Below are positions 46,221 to 57,422 of a stretch of 64,000 nucleotides of DNA, piece by piece. The notes beneath the pieces are model-generated. The model saw only the letters and a list, made by a program, of their open reading frames with translations, was not told where the DNA came from and made no database searches. The position numbers were made by a program, and so were the translations under genes. Location of the stretch: the NCBI GenBank assembly GCA_034509735.1, contig JACGWO010000003.1, forward strand, positions 2,480,001 through 2,544,000. The letters are read 5' to 3'. This DNA is from Sesamum alatum. Lineage: Eukaryota; Streptophyta; Magnoliopsida; Lamiales; Pedaliaceae. Each line of letters begins with the position of its first letter. Position 1 is the stretch's first letter.

Positions 46221-47560
46221 ATGGCGGAGTCTGGACTGATGCTTCCGGGTGGACTTTAGCATGCGAAAACAGACACGGATGAGTTGTGTTTGGTGGGGAG
46301 GCTCCAGTCTGACCGGGCTCACAATTTTGAGCCTCTATGCACATCGGTCAAGGGCAAGCTTCTTTTGGTTAAAGGTATGGAGATTGTCTAGCTCCAATAG
46401 GAACAACTACTATTACCTTTTAACCACATCATCAATCAGAACCAGGTCCTTAAGGGCTATCTATGCAGTTTTGATAAGAATATCCTTGTGTTGAATGAGA
46501 TACGGGTCGATGAGAATCCCTTACACGTTAACTTGAACTGGTGCAATCTTTTTATCCATATTCATGACTTGCCGCTGAGCAAGATGACCTTGGGGTTGCT
46601 ACCCATGGAGGTAGCAAAATCGGTAAGTTCAAGGATATGGAAATGGATGGGTCAGGTCGGGTATGGGGTTGTTCGTTGCGTGTTAGGGTTTAGTTGAACG
46701 TGAATTTACCACTGGCAACGGTGCTGAAATCTAAACTGCTGCTGGCGATGAGCACTTAGTGACGTTCTCTTACGACTCCTTAATCTCTGTTATTTCTGTG
46801 GGAAACTTGGCCACATAGCCAGATAAGGAGGGGTTCCTGGACCTCGGCACGACACAACGTATGGCCCTTAGCTCTAGGTTCCGGTGCTGAGTCGACCTCG
46901 GACCAACGGTGGTTTTCAGAATCAAACGGCCACTCGTCATTCACAATGTTGTCATGAGTAATCGAGAAGGAAAAAGAGATCAACCATCTTTAGGGAGGAT
47001 TACAAACTCTAATTGGAGCGGTACTTAGGAGCCATAGGGAGGATTTGTTGGGAAAGTTGGAGAGCGGTTAGCGGGTCACAATGAGCCAAGGTCAGAGGGT
47101 ATTTGCTCTCGTATACAAGATGGGGGAATCTCGGGTCCTGGGGAGGACAGTAGGGATTCAGGTAAAGCGAAGAAGGTGGATGTGGTTCTTAGTGATGTTC
47201 TACTAGCGGATGGAGGCAACTGTTAATGACGTCACTCAGAACCACGTCCACCTGATTCCCTTTACTTGAATCCCCACTGTCCTCCCCAGGACAAGACCAG
47301 GCCATGGAGGCAACTGTGAGTTTAGCAAGGTTCGAGGGTCTACAGGATGACATTTTGTTTATAGTACCTCTCCAATTTTCAGCGCAGCGGGCTAGGGCAC
47401 GACATGGGGATGGCCAACGAGGGTGGCGCTTGGTTGCAAGGGGTCTGGTGGCTATGAAAAAGCGTAGTCGTGGGATTCATATTCTTGAGCTTGATTTGGA
47501 TATGGTGCAGCCAAGCAAGAGACACTTTCAGTTACGGGACGGAATGTCAGAGTCTATATC
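46221..47560 (+). pseudogene. LINE ORF1 (DUF4283-type), broken
   Basis: It starts at the ATG at 46221. The decayed DUF4283 region reads LVGRLQSDRAHNFE, KGYLCSFDKNILVLNEIR, then NPLHVNLNWCNLFIHIHDLP, read over at least two frames. A zinc knuckle CYFCGKLGHIAR follows near 46786-46825. It then becomes hard to follow because of the inverted repeat at 47135-47292. In live plant LINEs, ORF1 binds the RNA. Several stops interrupt it. Confidence 0.75.
47135..47292. repeat. 61-bp imperfect inverted repeat inside the LINE
   Basis: The left arm 47135-47195 (starting GTCCTGGGGAGGACAGT) and right arm 47232-47292 pair over 61 bases with about seven mismatches, around a 36-bp spacer. The motif ATGGAGGCAACTGT occurs in the spacer (47210-47223) and again just after the right arm (47304-47317), in direct orientation. 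Confidence 0.9.
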
Positions 47561-47580
47561 CACAGTCTCTACCGGCAGCT

Positions 47581-50500
47581 ATGAAAATGTTAGTCTAGAA
47601 CTATTGGGGGCTATTGGTCCCTTGGACAATTCGGACTCTTCATGAGCAACTTCGGCTCCATAACCCCAGCTTGGTGTTCATCTTCGAGACCAAGTACAGC
47701 AATAGGAGATATGAGTTGATCAAGGAAAAGCTTAACTATTTTGGCGTGGACGTGGCAACTAAGGGTAAGGCCAATGATCTTTTATTATTGTGGCGCAAGG
47801 ACATTAAGGTATGGCTCCAATCATATTCTGACAATCATAAGGACACCAAGGTTCTTGGCCTGGGAGAGGTTGATAGATGGAGGTTTACCGGATACTATGG
47901 TCACCCCGTGGTAGCGCGACGCAAGGAGTTGTGGAGATTGCTAGGTCGGCTAAGTAGAGCGTCTACACGTCCATGGCTTTGTCCAGACGACTCCAACGAG
48001 GTGTTCCAACCACATGAACATCAAGGTTCCATTCTGCAAGATAGATGGCAAGTTGAAGCCTTTCGAAAAGGACTCGAGGATAGTGGGTTACATGACATCA
48101 GGTTCCATGGGCCTATGTTTACTTGGTGCAATCAATGAGCCCATCCGAACACGATACGTGCTTAGTTAGATCCTGTGTGTGGCAGACAGTCTTGGGCCGG
48201 CTATTTCCCAGTGATGAGGGTGTATCATGAGCAGGTAGTGGGCTCCGACTATGCCATGTTGAGGATTGATATGGACCGGTCGTTGGTTCAGAGGGGGGCC
48301 GCCCTTCGTGTATTCCGATTCAAGGCTGCCTGGGCTCGCTCCCCCGCGTGCGCTGAAGTATTCTGAGCAAGGTGGCATGCGGCCTTGGGAAGGTCAGCTT
48401 TGCGGCACTACTGGCCAAGCTGAAGGTGTACCAGGAAGGACGCATGGCTTGGGATTGCATAGGTTTAGGCAATGTACGACGACAGGTCAAGCGATTGTCC
48501 AAGCAAATCTGGGTGCTGCAGGCTAGGACTATTGCTGCTGAGACCAAGAAGTGATTGGAGCAACCGCGGGATAAGTTCGAGGAGCTGGATTCTCATGAGG
48601 AATTAATTTGGAAGCTAGGAGCAAAGGCCATTTGGTTGAGGGAAGGGGATAAGAAACGGGTTTCTTCCTTTCTCGGGCTAGCGAACGACAACGACACAAT
48701 AGCATCAAACGGTTAAGGGATGAGGAGGGACAAGTATGGGAAGGAAAGGACTATGCGTTACTTCCAAAGCTTACTTCTGCGTGCATAGGTAGTGATGTTT
48801 CTGCGTGCATTCTTTATATCATGAACAATAATGTTATGAGTCCTTACTTGAATGTCACAAATATTGTTTTGTTGCCTAAGTGTCCTAATTTTGAACTCAT
48901 CACTAACTTCTGTCCTATCAGTCTTTGTAATGTTGTCTATAAGATTTCTCGATTGAAACCGTTCCTTAATTCCCTTATTCATGTGTCGCAATCAACTTTC
49001 GTGCCAGACCGATTGATTACGAAAAACGTGTTAGTTTCTTATGAACTTAACCACTATCTCTTGCAAAAGTATCGGGGTAATGCAGGTCATATTTCCTTGA
49101 AGCTTGATATCAACAAGGCCTACCCCATGTGGAATAGGATTTTCTTGAGAGAATCTTGCTTGGGATTGGTTTTCATGATAGGTTTGTTTATTTGGCCATG
49201 ACATGCGTTACCATAGTCTCTTATTCATTTTTGTTTAATGGATGCCAGTTTGGTCGTATACAACCGGGGAAAGGGATCCATCAAGGTGACTAGTTATCCC
49301 TCTAATTCTTCCTATTTGTGCAGAGGGGTTCAGTTCATTGATTAGTCAAGCGGAGGACATGGGAGTGTTGTGTGGGTTGGCAATTAGCCATTATGAGCCA
49401 GGCGTGTCATCTTTTTTGCCGACAACACCTTGGTGTTCTATCAAGCGACCAATGAGGCGATGTTGGGCCTAAAAGACATATTAGTGCGGTTCGACGCAGC
49501 CTCCGGTCTCAAGATTAATAGAGAAAGATTCAGGGTGGTTTTTCTGTCGTAACGTCGACACGGAGGCCCATGATGAGCTCGCTGACCACTTAGGGGGGCA
49601 GTCCTGGAGAAACATGAGCAGTATTTGGGGCTTCCCACTACCATGGGCAGCTTCAACTTGGTGGTTTCTAGAATTCGTGACCGAGTCTGGTGAAAATTAC
49701 AAGAATGGTTGTCCAAGTCCCTATCCCAAGCCGTCCGTGCAATGCTGCTCCCATCAGTGGTCCAAGCGATCCCTTTCGTACATGATGGGGTGTTTCAAGA
49801 TTCCGGATAGCATTCTGACTGTAACTGAAGGCATGATGTCCAATTTCTTTTGGTTAAGTGCTACCGAATAGAGAATCTATTGGCTCGATTAGCCAAAACT
49901 GTGTCGGCCAAAGCAAAAGGGTGGCTTAGGCTTTCGCAGGTTGAAAGGAGTTGAATGTTGCACTTCTTGCGAAGCAGGCTTGGAGGGTTGCCACAGAACC
50001 CTCTATGCTACTTCAACGCCTGCTTAAACATAAGTATTACCCGTCCTCGAACTTCATTGCAGCTAGCGTTGGACCGTCCCTCTCATCCATGTGTCGTTCA
50101 TTGTTGGTGGCGCGAGATGTTCTGGTGGTCGGCATCAGGTGGTAAGTCCGTAACGGGAGGTCGGTTGCGATTGTTGGACAGCCTTGGCTTCCCCATCTAG
50201 GTTCCTTCCAGGTGATATTTCCCCTAATTCTCTTGAGGTTGGTGAAAAGGTGGCAATGTTTATGACGGTGGACGGTGATGGGATGAGGAGCAGATAGGGG
50301 GGATCTTCGACCCAAGTGATCCCGAGTGTGTTTGGTCAGTGAAGCTTCAGTGTGCGGCTGAGGAAGATGTGGTCGTGTGGCATTTTGAGTGTAAGGGGCA
50401 TCTAATAGTTCGCAATGCATATGTAGTCGCATGTGGTAGGGATGCGTTGGTTGGTCCATCTTCAGCATCGTCAGACTAGAGTTTCATCTCGCGGAGCGTT

Positions 50501-50960
50501 GTTCCCACCAAGGTGCAGCTGCTCGTATGGCGTTGCTACATAGATGCTCTCCCTACCCTCTCTCGACTTTGCAGTAGGGGGGTTCGTGTTGACGTTGGTT
50601 GTCCAAGTTGTGGGCTCATGAACGAGAACCTACAGGATGCCCTTTGTCATTGGATGTTTCCAAGGTTGGTTTGAGCCCTCTCTGACGTCCCTTAGGTGAG
50701 CGTCGGACAGGACTAGGGTGATGGGGAAGATTGGTTCTGGGTTGTCCATCATCAGCTGGATTGGTTGGGATTTGAGCGTGTTTTGTTCATTTGTTGGGCC
50801 CTTTGACTCGGTCGTAATAGGTTGGTATTTGAGGGGCGGGATAGGGAGGCAACTGAGGCTTTCGCCATGGCTCATCGGAATCACCTGGCATACCGTGGCG
50901 GTCGGAGGGAGGCTCGTGTGGCGGAGGACACATGAAACGGTTAGCTGGGGATAGGTGGTT
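47581..50960 (+). pseudogene. LINE ORF2 (endonuclease and reverse transcriptase), broken
   Basis: It starts at the ATG at 47581; a TAG at codon 6 replaces a Trp. Endonuclease follows: LRLHNPSLVFIFETK, then WRFTGYYGHPVVARRKELW, WLCPDDSNE (a decayed GDFNE motif), and FHGPMFTWCNQ. RT then shows NIVLLPKCPN, PISLCNVVYKI, FVPDRLITKNVLVSYEL and KLDINKAY. The catalytic FADD is FADN at about 49412-49426. Further on are LLAKQAWR and the zinc-binding domain near 50510-50670 (CSRGVRVDVGCPSCG). Multiple frameshifts and stops make it inert. In a working LINE it nicks target DNA and copies the RNA in place. Confidence 0.8.
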
Positions 50961-51037
50961 GAGTTTGGCTAAGGTCTCTTTTAGGCTGCTTTTCCTTTTT
51001 CATGAGCTTGACGGATATAATGTCTATTTTGTTCTAG

Positions 51038-51046
51038 TAAAAGTTT
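51038..51046 (+). repeat. Target-site duplication of Mutator-like element, left
   Basis: TAAAAGTTT is repeated exactly at 52236-52244. Nine bases is the TSD size of Mutator-like elements. Confidence 0.9.
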
Positions 51047-52235
51047 GGGATAATTATATTTACACTCCTCACCTATTACCCTTTTACACAAACTACCCCT
51101 ATCTTTTAAAAAATTGCAGATACCACCCTTGATAGCCTTTGAAAGCCAAAAATGCTCCTGTTGCCCAAGTCAAACATTAATATAATTTTTGATGGATATA
51201 AATGCCCTCAGGGGTGTTTCTATCATTACCAAAAGGTAGAGGAGTTGTCAAAGTAATATGACCCATACATTTATTATTATTTATACCAGTTTTTAGTTTT
51301 AGTTTAAATACTTATTACCTTTTTTAATTGAATATCTATATAAAATTACACATTTTAATAATTGAAATATTAAAGTATTCCATTCATATTAATAAAATTA
51401 GTTACAAGATTATAAGTTTAAATTAAAATATTATCACACTTGTAGAAATTATTTGAAATTCTTAAAATTAAAAAATTATTTATCCTCTATTTTATTTTTA
51501 ACTAAATTTTACTAAAATAAATGAAGTATAATCAAAATATTTTATGTATTTAATATAAATCATATTAGAATTAGTAAAAAAACATATTTTTTTTATTAAA
51601 AAGATATTTCAATTATTAAATAAATGTTTAAAAAAATTAGCCCTTCTTGGCTAACCCTTGCCTGCGCCATCGCCCAGCTTTCTCCCTCCTCGTCACCTCC
51701 CTACTTGCTCCCAACCCTTCTTCCGTCTTCACCTGCCTTCACCACCGCCTAGCCCTCGCCCGTCGTCTAAGTATGTATGTATAAATATGTACATATAGAT
51801 ATGAAATAATTTGTAAAAGTGTGCTAATTTTTTAATTTAAATTATAATATAGTAACAAATAATTATTCATGTATTAATTAAATAATTTAATATATATGTT
51901 ATTAAAAGGTGTAATTTTATATAGATATTCAATTAAAAAAATTAATAAAATAATTTAAACATAAATTGAAAATTAGTATAAATAATAAAAATTATATGGG
52001 GCATAATACTCATCTCCATAAACTTTACTTTGACACTTCCCTACCTTTTGGTAATTACAAAAACATCCCTAAGGGCATTTATGTTCATGAAAAATTATAT
52101 TAAAATTTTATATTGTCAACAGGGGCATATTTGGATTTTAAAGGCTCTCAGCGGTGGTTTTCTGTAATTTTTCAAAAGACAAAAATGGTTTGTTTAAAAA
52201 AGACAATAGGTGAGGGGTGTAAATATAATTACCCC
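51047..52235. mobile_element. Non-autonomous Mutator-like element with long inverted ends
   Basis: A 1189-bp element has terminal inverted repeats of about 330 bp (51047 to about 51380, and about 51890 to 52235), starting GGGATAATTATATTTACAC and, on the other strand, GGGGTAATTATATTTACAC. The arms are about 75 percent alike by eye. A perfect 9-bp TSD surrounds it. No transposase is present. The middle (51640-51775) is a C-rich, GC-rich stretch unlike the rest and may be a captured fragment. It is inserted near the 3' end of the LINE. Confidence 0.88.
51640..51775 (+). other. GC-rich insert inside the Mutator-like element
   Basis: This C/T-rich stretch contains TTCTCCCTCCTCGTCACC and repeats of CACCGCC- and CCCTCGCC-like words in otherwise AT-rich sequence. 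It is possibly a captured host gene fragment (Pack-MULE style). No protein was recognised. Confidence 0.4.
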
Positions 52236-52288
52236 TAAAAGTTTTTCAGTTTCCCCTCAAAAAAATTAATGGAATAGAGATTAAATCC

Positions 52289-53509
52289 CAACCATCTGTT
52301 GTTAAAACTAGGGCATTGAGCTTGACGAGCTCGTTGCTCACGAGTCGAGCTCAAGCTCATTGCCCATATTTTTGTAAGTTTTTATGTTTTTAATACGGGA
52401 ATATTATTATAAATATATAATATTAGTTTAATAGTAAAATATTTAATAAAAGTATAGGAAACATACATCAAATTATCAAAACACTTCCGCATAATTTTGT
52501 ATAGTTATATATACACCAAATTAAAAATATTAATAAATTCTTAAAAGAATCCAATAATATTTATATTACGTGATTTTAAATATAAATTTGTCCAAAAATA
52601 TTTTTTTTTAATTACTGAATTGTATAATGTATAAATTTTAATAAATAGATAAATATAAGCTATTTTCTAAAAGTAAAATTGATGAGAATGGTCATGAAAA
52701 TACATTTTTAAAATATGATAATGGTAATTTAAATTCTTATATCTTTCAATTCTAAAAAAAAAACATTTTAACCAATCAATCTCGTTTTATACATATATAT
52801 ATATATAACACAAATAGCAATAAAATTAGTAAATTTGTTTAACCATCATTGTTATTATTATTATTATTTATTAGGTTAATTCATGAGAATCGCCAAATTT
52901 CAACATAAATTTACAAGCAATAAAATAGAAAGATTACATATTATGTATCTTGGTACAAATATATACTCGTTAATAAATATAAAATATTATAAGTTAATTT
53001 TTTGAACTTTTAAAATACAAAAGTACAAAGAGGTTACAATTGATATTAAAATGTAACAATAAAATTTATATATGTATTATATTAAATAATTATTTACAAA
53101 AAAAATTATCATTAACAAAATTATTGATTAAATTTATTTTTACTTAGATTTGATAACATAAATAAAAATAACATATTTTAATATTATTATCTAAAATTAA
53201 AATATGAGATATTGATTAAATATAATTCTAATATCTGATGAATTTCGAATATGAATTTGATATAATATTGGTTATGTAGCTAAATATATAAAAAACTTAA
53301 AAATACAAAATATATAAAAATATTAAAAAAAATAGAAAATCGAACACAACTACTTAAGCTTCAACTCGGGTCATGAAGGAGCTCGAGCTCGAGCCAGCTC
53401 GTGAGGCTCACAAACGGATCGGCTCATCTTGCACCCCTAATTTAAACTAATGCTCTTTCCTCATGAATGAAGTTTGTTAGTTTTCCTCAAACAAAAAACA
53501 AAAGAAAAA
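52289..53509 (+). mobile_element. Very short 5'-truncated LINE with 13-bp target duplication
   Basis: AGAGATTAAATCC at 52276-52288 is repeated exactly at 53510-53522. Between them, leaving aside the hAT-like element, is only about 80 bp. It ends GAAGTTTGTTAGTTTTCCTC followed by an A-rich tail, which is the usual 3' end of plant L1-type LINEs. The truncation, A-rich tail and long TSD together fit target-primed reverse transcription. Confidence 0.75.
52309..53439. mobile_element. Probable non-autonomous hAT-like element
   Basis: The ends are TAGGGCATTGAGC and, on the other strand, TAGGGGTGCAAGATGAGC, followed by GAGCTCG-rich subterminal sequence on both sides (52325-52370 and 53370-53425). The 8-mers GTTAAAAC (52301-52308) and ATTTAAAC (53440-53447) agree in six of eight positions, as expected of a decayed 8-bp TSD. 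The interior is AT-rich with no transposase. An alternative is another TIR family with 8-bp TSD. Confidence 0.6.
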
Positions 53510-53522
53510 AGAGATTAAATCC

Positions 53523-55529
53523 GCGCTATGAAAATTAAATTTTAAACTTAAAAAGATTACTTTTGATAATCAAATGCATTAAATTTAACCAAAAAAACAA
53601 TAGGTAGAATTAATTGGTAACTCGGTAAAACTGTTATTCTCTCTCTCTCGTGCATTTCTATCTTTTGGCATATTCATATTTATTTTTTTCTAGAATTTTT
53701 TATTAATTTTCAATTTTTAAAAAACTACTAAGAATCATAAGTATTATATTTTTTGATCTTATGAAAAAAAAAAAGTATGTTTTGATATCTTTATGATTTT
53801 TTACACTTTGAGTTAATTGTCACGCCCCAAAAATAGGACCCCTAATTTTAGGCCCTATTCTAGGAACGCAACCTAACTGAAATCGTGACAACAATATATT
53901 CACCAAAACGGTAACCTGGCAACCAGATCAACTACGAGTCCCAACCATTTGCTTCCTCCCTAATCACCTCGATCTCTTTCCTAGGTCAGCTAGATCTTGA
54001 GTTGTTCACTTTATCGCTTCTATTTGGAGGAAGAAATTTAAAATTCGTAAAGCAAAAGCTTAGTGAGGCCATGCAGGTGTGCACGTGGAAGAAGATAGTC
54101 ATATAAGAAAACTCGATTCAAATACTTAAAACAAATCATATTGATTGATAACAAGACAGATCAAGCCTGTGAAAACCATATCAGGCAATGATTAAATCAC
54201 ATGATCACCACCTTATGTCAATCAAAAGATCGTTTACTACCTTATTCTCCATGCAGGGAGCGACCCCGCGACCGCATTGAACTGACCATGCCTAGGTACA
54301 TGGCAGCGCCAATCACACGTAGACAACCTCCAGCCTGCCCATGAAAAGGACACTTAAGTGGGACTGAAGGATGAAGCCTCAACTGGCAGCCCAAGGCTAC
54401 CCCAGCGTGCCCCACGAACCGTGCAGCCCCAGGCCCATTGACCGCTTAGCAAGAACCACATTGACGAATCCATAAAACCAATCGAACCATCGTATAAGAA
54501 ATACACCATTGAAAGACCACATGCATATTGGATATTACGATTAACTAAACAATACCAAGATAAATGGGACCTCTTTGATACTCATATTGACTCTAGAGGT
54601 GGCTCCTAACGAAAGTTCATAGCGAATACCAGAAATCCACATGATCAACGTAATAATCCCATTGTAGCACTTAACTCCATCGAGTTCCAAGGGCCCATTC
54701 AAATTCATATAGATAACAAAATATCATATTCATTTTCGTTTATATCAATGAAAGAGTTCAAAAAAAATATTTTACTCAAGTTCATAGCTAGGAAAGACCA
54801 TTTCGTACTTATAAAATAGCCATGCACGATGAACATATAATATTCCTCTAGTTTTGAAAATAGGTATATAATTTTAAATGACACTCACCATATGCCCACG
54901 TAATTAGATGTGGTCCACAACTAGACCGATCTCGAAAAATAGAGTTGATAATTCATCTACAACCCCATCCTGTTTATTCCAATATATTTAAAACTATGAG
55001 TATGATAGCCACTTGTACCTGAATGTGAAATATATAAGTTGTATTGATACTAAATAGAATTATGATATTTAAAGCTTGAAATTATATCCATATCTATTAT
55101 AGTTTCTTTATATTTTGATTAAGTAATTTAATATAAATAGCAACGTTAGTTGAAAAATGAGGACAGTTGACCAACTAGGCCAACCCATAAGTAAGTTTAA
55201 CATTCTCCATTCAGTTTGGAATGTATAATATCAACCCAATTGAGCTTAGTCATACTTAATCCATTGATAGTTAGTATTTATATCATTTATACTTTTAATG
55301 AATGGTAAATTTATTAAGCTTGACATCTTAAACAGTATCGACAATGAGTATTTTCTTTTATACATATTTGTTTAATTGATGCTTAAATTCGAGTAAATGG
55401 ATACTTAATTAATATTATTTACTAAGGAAAACAATTATTAAAATAATACTAGTATAGTTATTGAATTTTCAATTATATATTAAGTTTCAGAAAAAAAAAT
55501 TAAGTTAACTAATTTAACAAATAAATACT
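53523..55529 (+). other. Unassigned stretch with a possible LTR start at 53818
   Basis: 53523-53817 is plain AT-rich sequence. At 53818 begins TGTCACGCCCC, a start seen in some plant LTRs, followed by about 1.1 kb of more balanced composition. No second copy, TSD or end was found in the window, so it is unproven. From about 55000 to 55529 it is AT-rich with nothing recognised. Confidence 0.35.
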
Positions 55530-55900
55530 AATGAGGAGAAAAATATTAATTGCAAAAAAGGTCCTCCAGCTTATGGAAAACTGCACAAAGCACCCCAAAA
55601 GGAAGTTGAAGAGGAAGTTGAAGGAATTTAAGGAATGGAAGTTAAAAAAGAAGTGGGCACGTAAAATGACCATCATGCCCTCGGCAAATCAATTCTAGGC
55701 CGTAGGATCGAAGGGTTAAATTATAATTTCACCCCCAAAAAATTACTATAAATAGGGGGTGAATTCATTTGTAAAGATCACCTTTTTTTTTTATATATGA
55801 GAATTACTTTTTACACGTTTTCTTTACTTTCTCAAGCTTTTCGTGTCAGATTTGGTGATAACGTGCGTAGGCTATTCTCTTTCCAAAATATACACCATCA
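55530..55900 (+). repeat. Tat-type gypsy LTR (5' LTR), left end uncertain
   Basis: The right end is fixed by the primer site that follows (55903 onward). It ends TACACCATCA. The left end may be the TG near 55532. TATAAATA lies at 55747-55754. No partner LTR is in the window. Confidence 0.65.
55747..55754 (+). promoter_or_regulatory. TATA box of Tat-type gypsy LTR
   Basis: TATAAATA precedes a G-run (GGGGG), about 150 bp before the LTR end, the usual position for the U3/R border. Confidence 0.55.
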
Positions 55901-55902
55901 GC

Positions 55903-55910
55903 TTGGCACC
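55903..55910 (+). other. Tat-type primer binding site, left part
   Basis: TTGGCACC is the start of a TTGGCGCCGTCTGTGGGAA-type site. It continues at 60803 (GTCTGTGGGAA) after copia H. H duplicated GCACC on insertion and so split the site. Confidence 0.85.
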
Positions 55911-56103
55911 TGTACGAAGTGATAAAAGAAGAGATGAATCTATATTATTGATTAATGATGATTCCACCTCTATTTATAGTGATGGAATTTAAGGATAACT
56001 ACACCTATAGAAGAGACCTACTTGAAGTAAAACTACACCTATAGAAGAGACCTACTTGAAGTAAAATAGGAAAAGATAAGAACAAATTTAAAATATTCTA
56101 ACA
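55911..56103 (-). repeat. Copia H 3' LTR
   Basis: This 193-bp LTR runs TGTACGAAG to TTCTAACA on the plus strand. It contains a tandem repeat of AACTACACCTATAGAAGAGA (from about 55998 and 56031). The minus-strand TATA box is at 55971-55978. Confidence 0.95.
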
Positions 56104-56115
56104 CTCCCCCTCAAG
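56104..56115 (-). other. Copia H polypurine tract
   Basis: CTTGAGGGGGAG on the minus strand abuts the 3' LTR start TGTTAGAA, the standard copia arrangement. Confidence 0.9.
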
Positions 56116-56159
56116 CTGGAGCAAATATATCAATCATGCCCAGCTTGTTACACATAATA

Positions 56160-57422
56160 TTAAATTGTTTTGTTCCTAAAGCCTTGGTAAAAACATCTGC
56201 TCTTTGCTCTGAAGAAGGAGTAAAGGGAGTGCAAATTTTTCTGACTCATGACAGCCTCACGAATGAAGTGACAATCAACCTCAATATGCTTTGTCCTCTC
56301 ATGGAAAATAGGATTACTGGCAATATGAATAGCTGCTTGATTGTCACAGTGCATAGGTACAGGATCATTGTTCGTAAAACCTAACTCTTTCAAAAGATTC
56401 TTTAACCACAAAACTTCACTAGTGGTGTGAGCCATAGCCCGATATTCAGCTTCTGCGCTTGACCTAGCAACTGTAGTTTGTTTTTTGCTACGCCAAGTCA
56501 CAAGGTTCCCACCAACATAGGTGCAATATCCAGAAGTAGATTTTCTATCATCCTTCGACCCTGCATAGTCTGCATCAGAATAGGCTTCTATCTTTGTGTG
56601 TCCATGCTGTTGGAAGAATAATCCTTTTCCCGGGGATGCCTTTATATATTTCAAGATCCTTAGAACAGCTTCCCAATGAACTGATCGTGGCTTATCCATA
56701 AACTGACTAACTAGGCCAACTGCAAAGGAGATATCAGGTCTAGTTACGGTTAAGTAGATTAGCTTGCCAACAAGTCTTCTATACTTTGCCTTGTCCTCCA
56801 AATAGTTACTATCATCATTCCAAAAATCAGGATTAAATTCCATAGGAGTGTCCACCGGTTTAGTGCCGAGTAAACCTGCTTTCTGAAGGAGATCACAGGC
56901 ATATTTTCTCTGAGATAGAGAGATCCCATGCTTGCTATGAGCAATTTCAATCCCCAAAAAATACTTCGGCCTCCCCAAATCTTTAGTGACGAAGTGCTTC
57001 CTTAGGTATGTCTTGGCTTCTTCTATCCCGGAAACATCACTACCGGTGATTAAGATATCATCAACATAGACTGCTAGAATAACCGTACCTTGATTCCTTA
57101 ATTCGAACAAAGACTGAATGATCTGCTTGGCACCGTGAAAAATCCAAACTCACCAATAATAGTACTGAATTTATCAAACCAAGCCCTTGGACTTTGTTTA
57201 AGACCGTAGATCGCTTTCTTCAATCTGCACACCATTCGTTGCTTCTCCCCCTGAGCAACATAACCTGGAGGTTGCTCCATATAGACAATTTCCTTCAAGT
57301 CACCATATAAGAAAGCATTTTTGATGTCCATCTGATGCATTGGCCAACTGAGATTAACTGCCAAGGAAAACAAAACTCTAATAGAGTTAAGACGAGCAAC
57401 AGGGAGAATGTTTCAAAATAAT
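56160..57422 (-). pseudogene. Copia H reverse transcriptase and RNase H, frameshifted
   Basis: RT: WPMHQMDIKNAFLYGDL (catalytic Asp intact), MEQPPGYV, YGLKQSPRAW, and YVDDILITG. It then runs through KYFLGIEIA and YRRLVGKLIYL to RNase H: EAYSDADYAG, SSAEAEYRAM and MHCDNQAAIHIA, with all catalytic acids visible. One-base changes break the frame at about 57402-57404, 57138-57142, 57100-57101 and 56236-56240. The last makes the final 30 residues out of frame. All the breaks are changes in the length of single-base runs. The region 56160-57110 is one open frame with an intact catalytic core. Confidence 0.9.

Larger units (their letters stand above)
45675..52265 (+). mobile_element. L1-type LINE, decayed, interrupted by a Mutator-like element
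   Basis: The order is 5' untranslated region (45675-46220), ORF1 with DUF4283, ORF2 with endonuclease and RT, a reverse-transcriptase zinc-binding domain, then a 3' end TTTCCCCTCAAAAAAA (52251-52265). The Mutator-like element 51047-52235 with TSD sits just before the 3' end. Stops and frameshifts occur throughout. TTAAT at 52266-52270 and 45668-45672 may be a vestige of the TSD, but it is too short to rely on. The 5' boundary is approximate. Confidence 0.8.

Noticed and set aside
50718..51132. Open frames near the LINE end considered as a host gene
   Set aside because: They lie in order after the RT zinc-binding part of the LINE and before its A tail, and no conserved domain independent of the LINE was seen.
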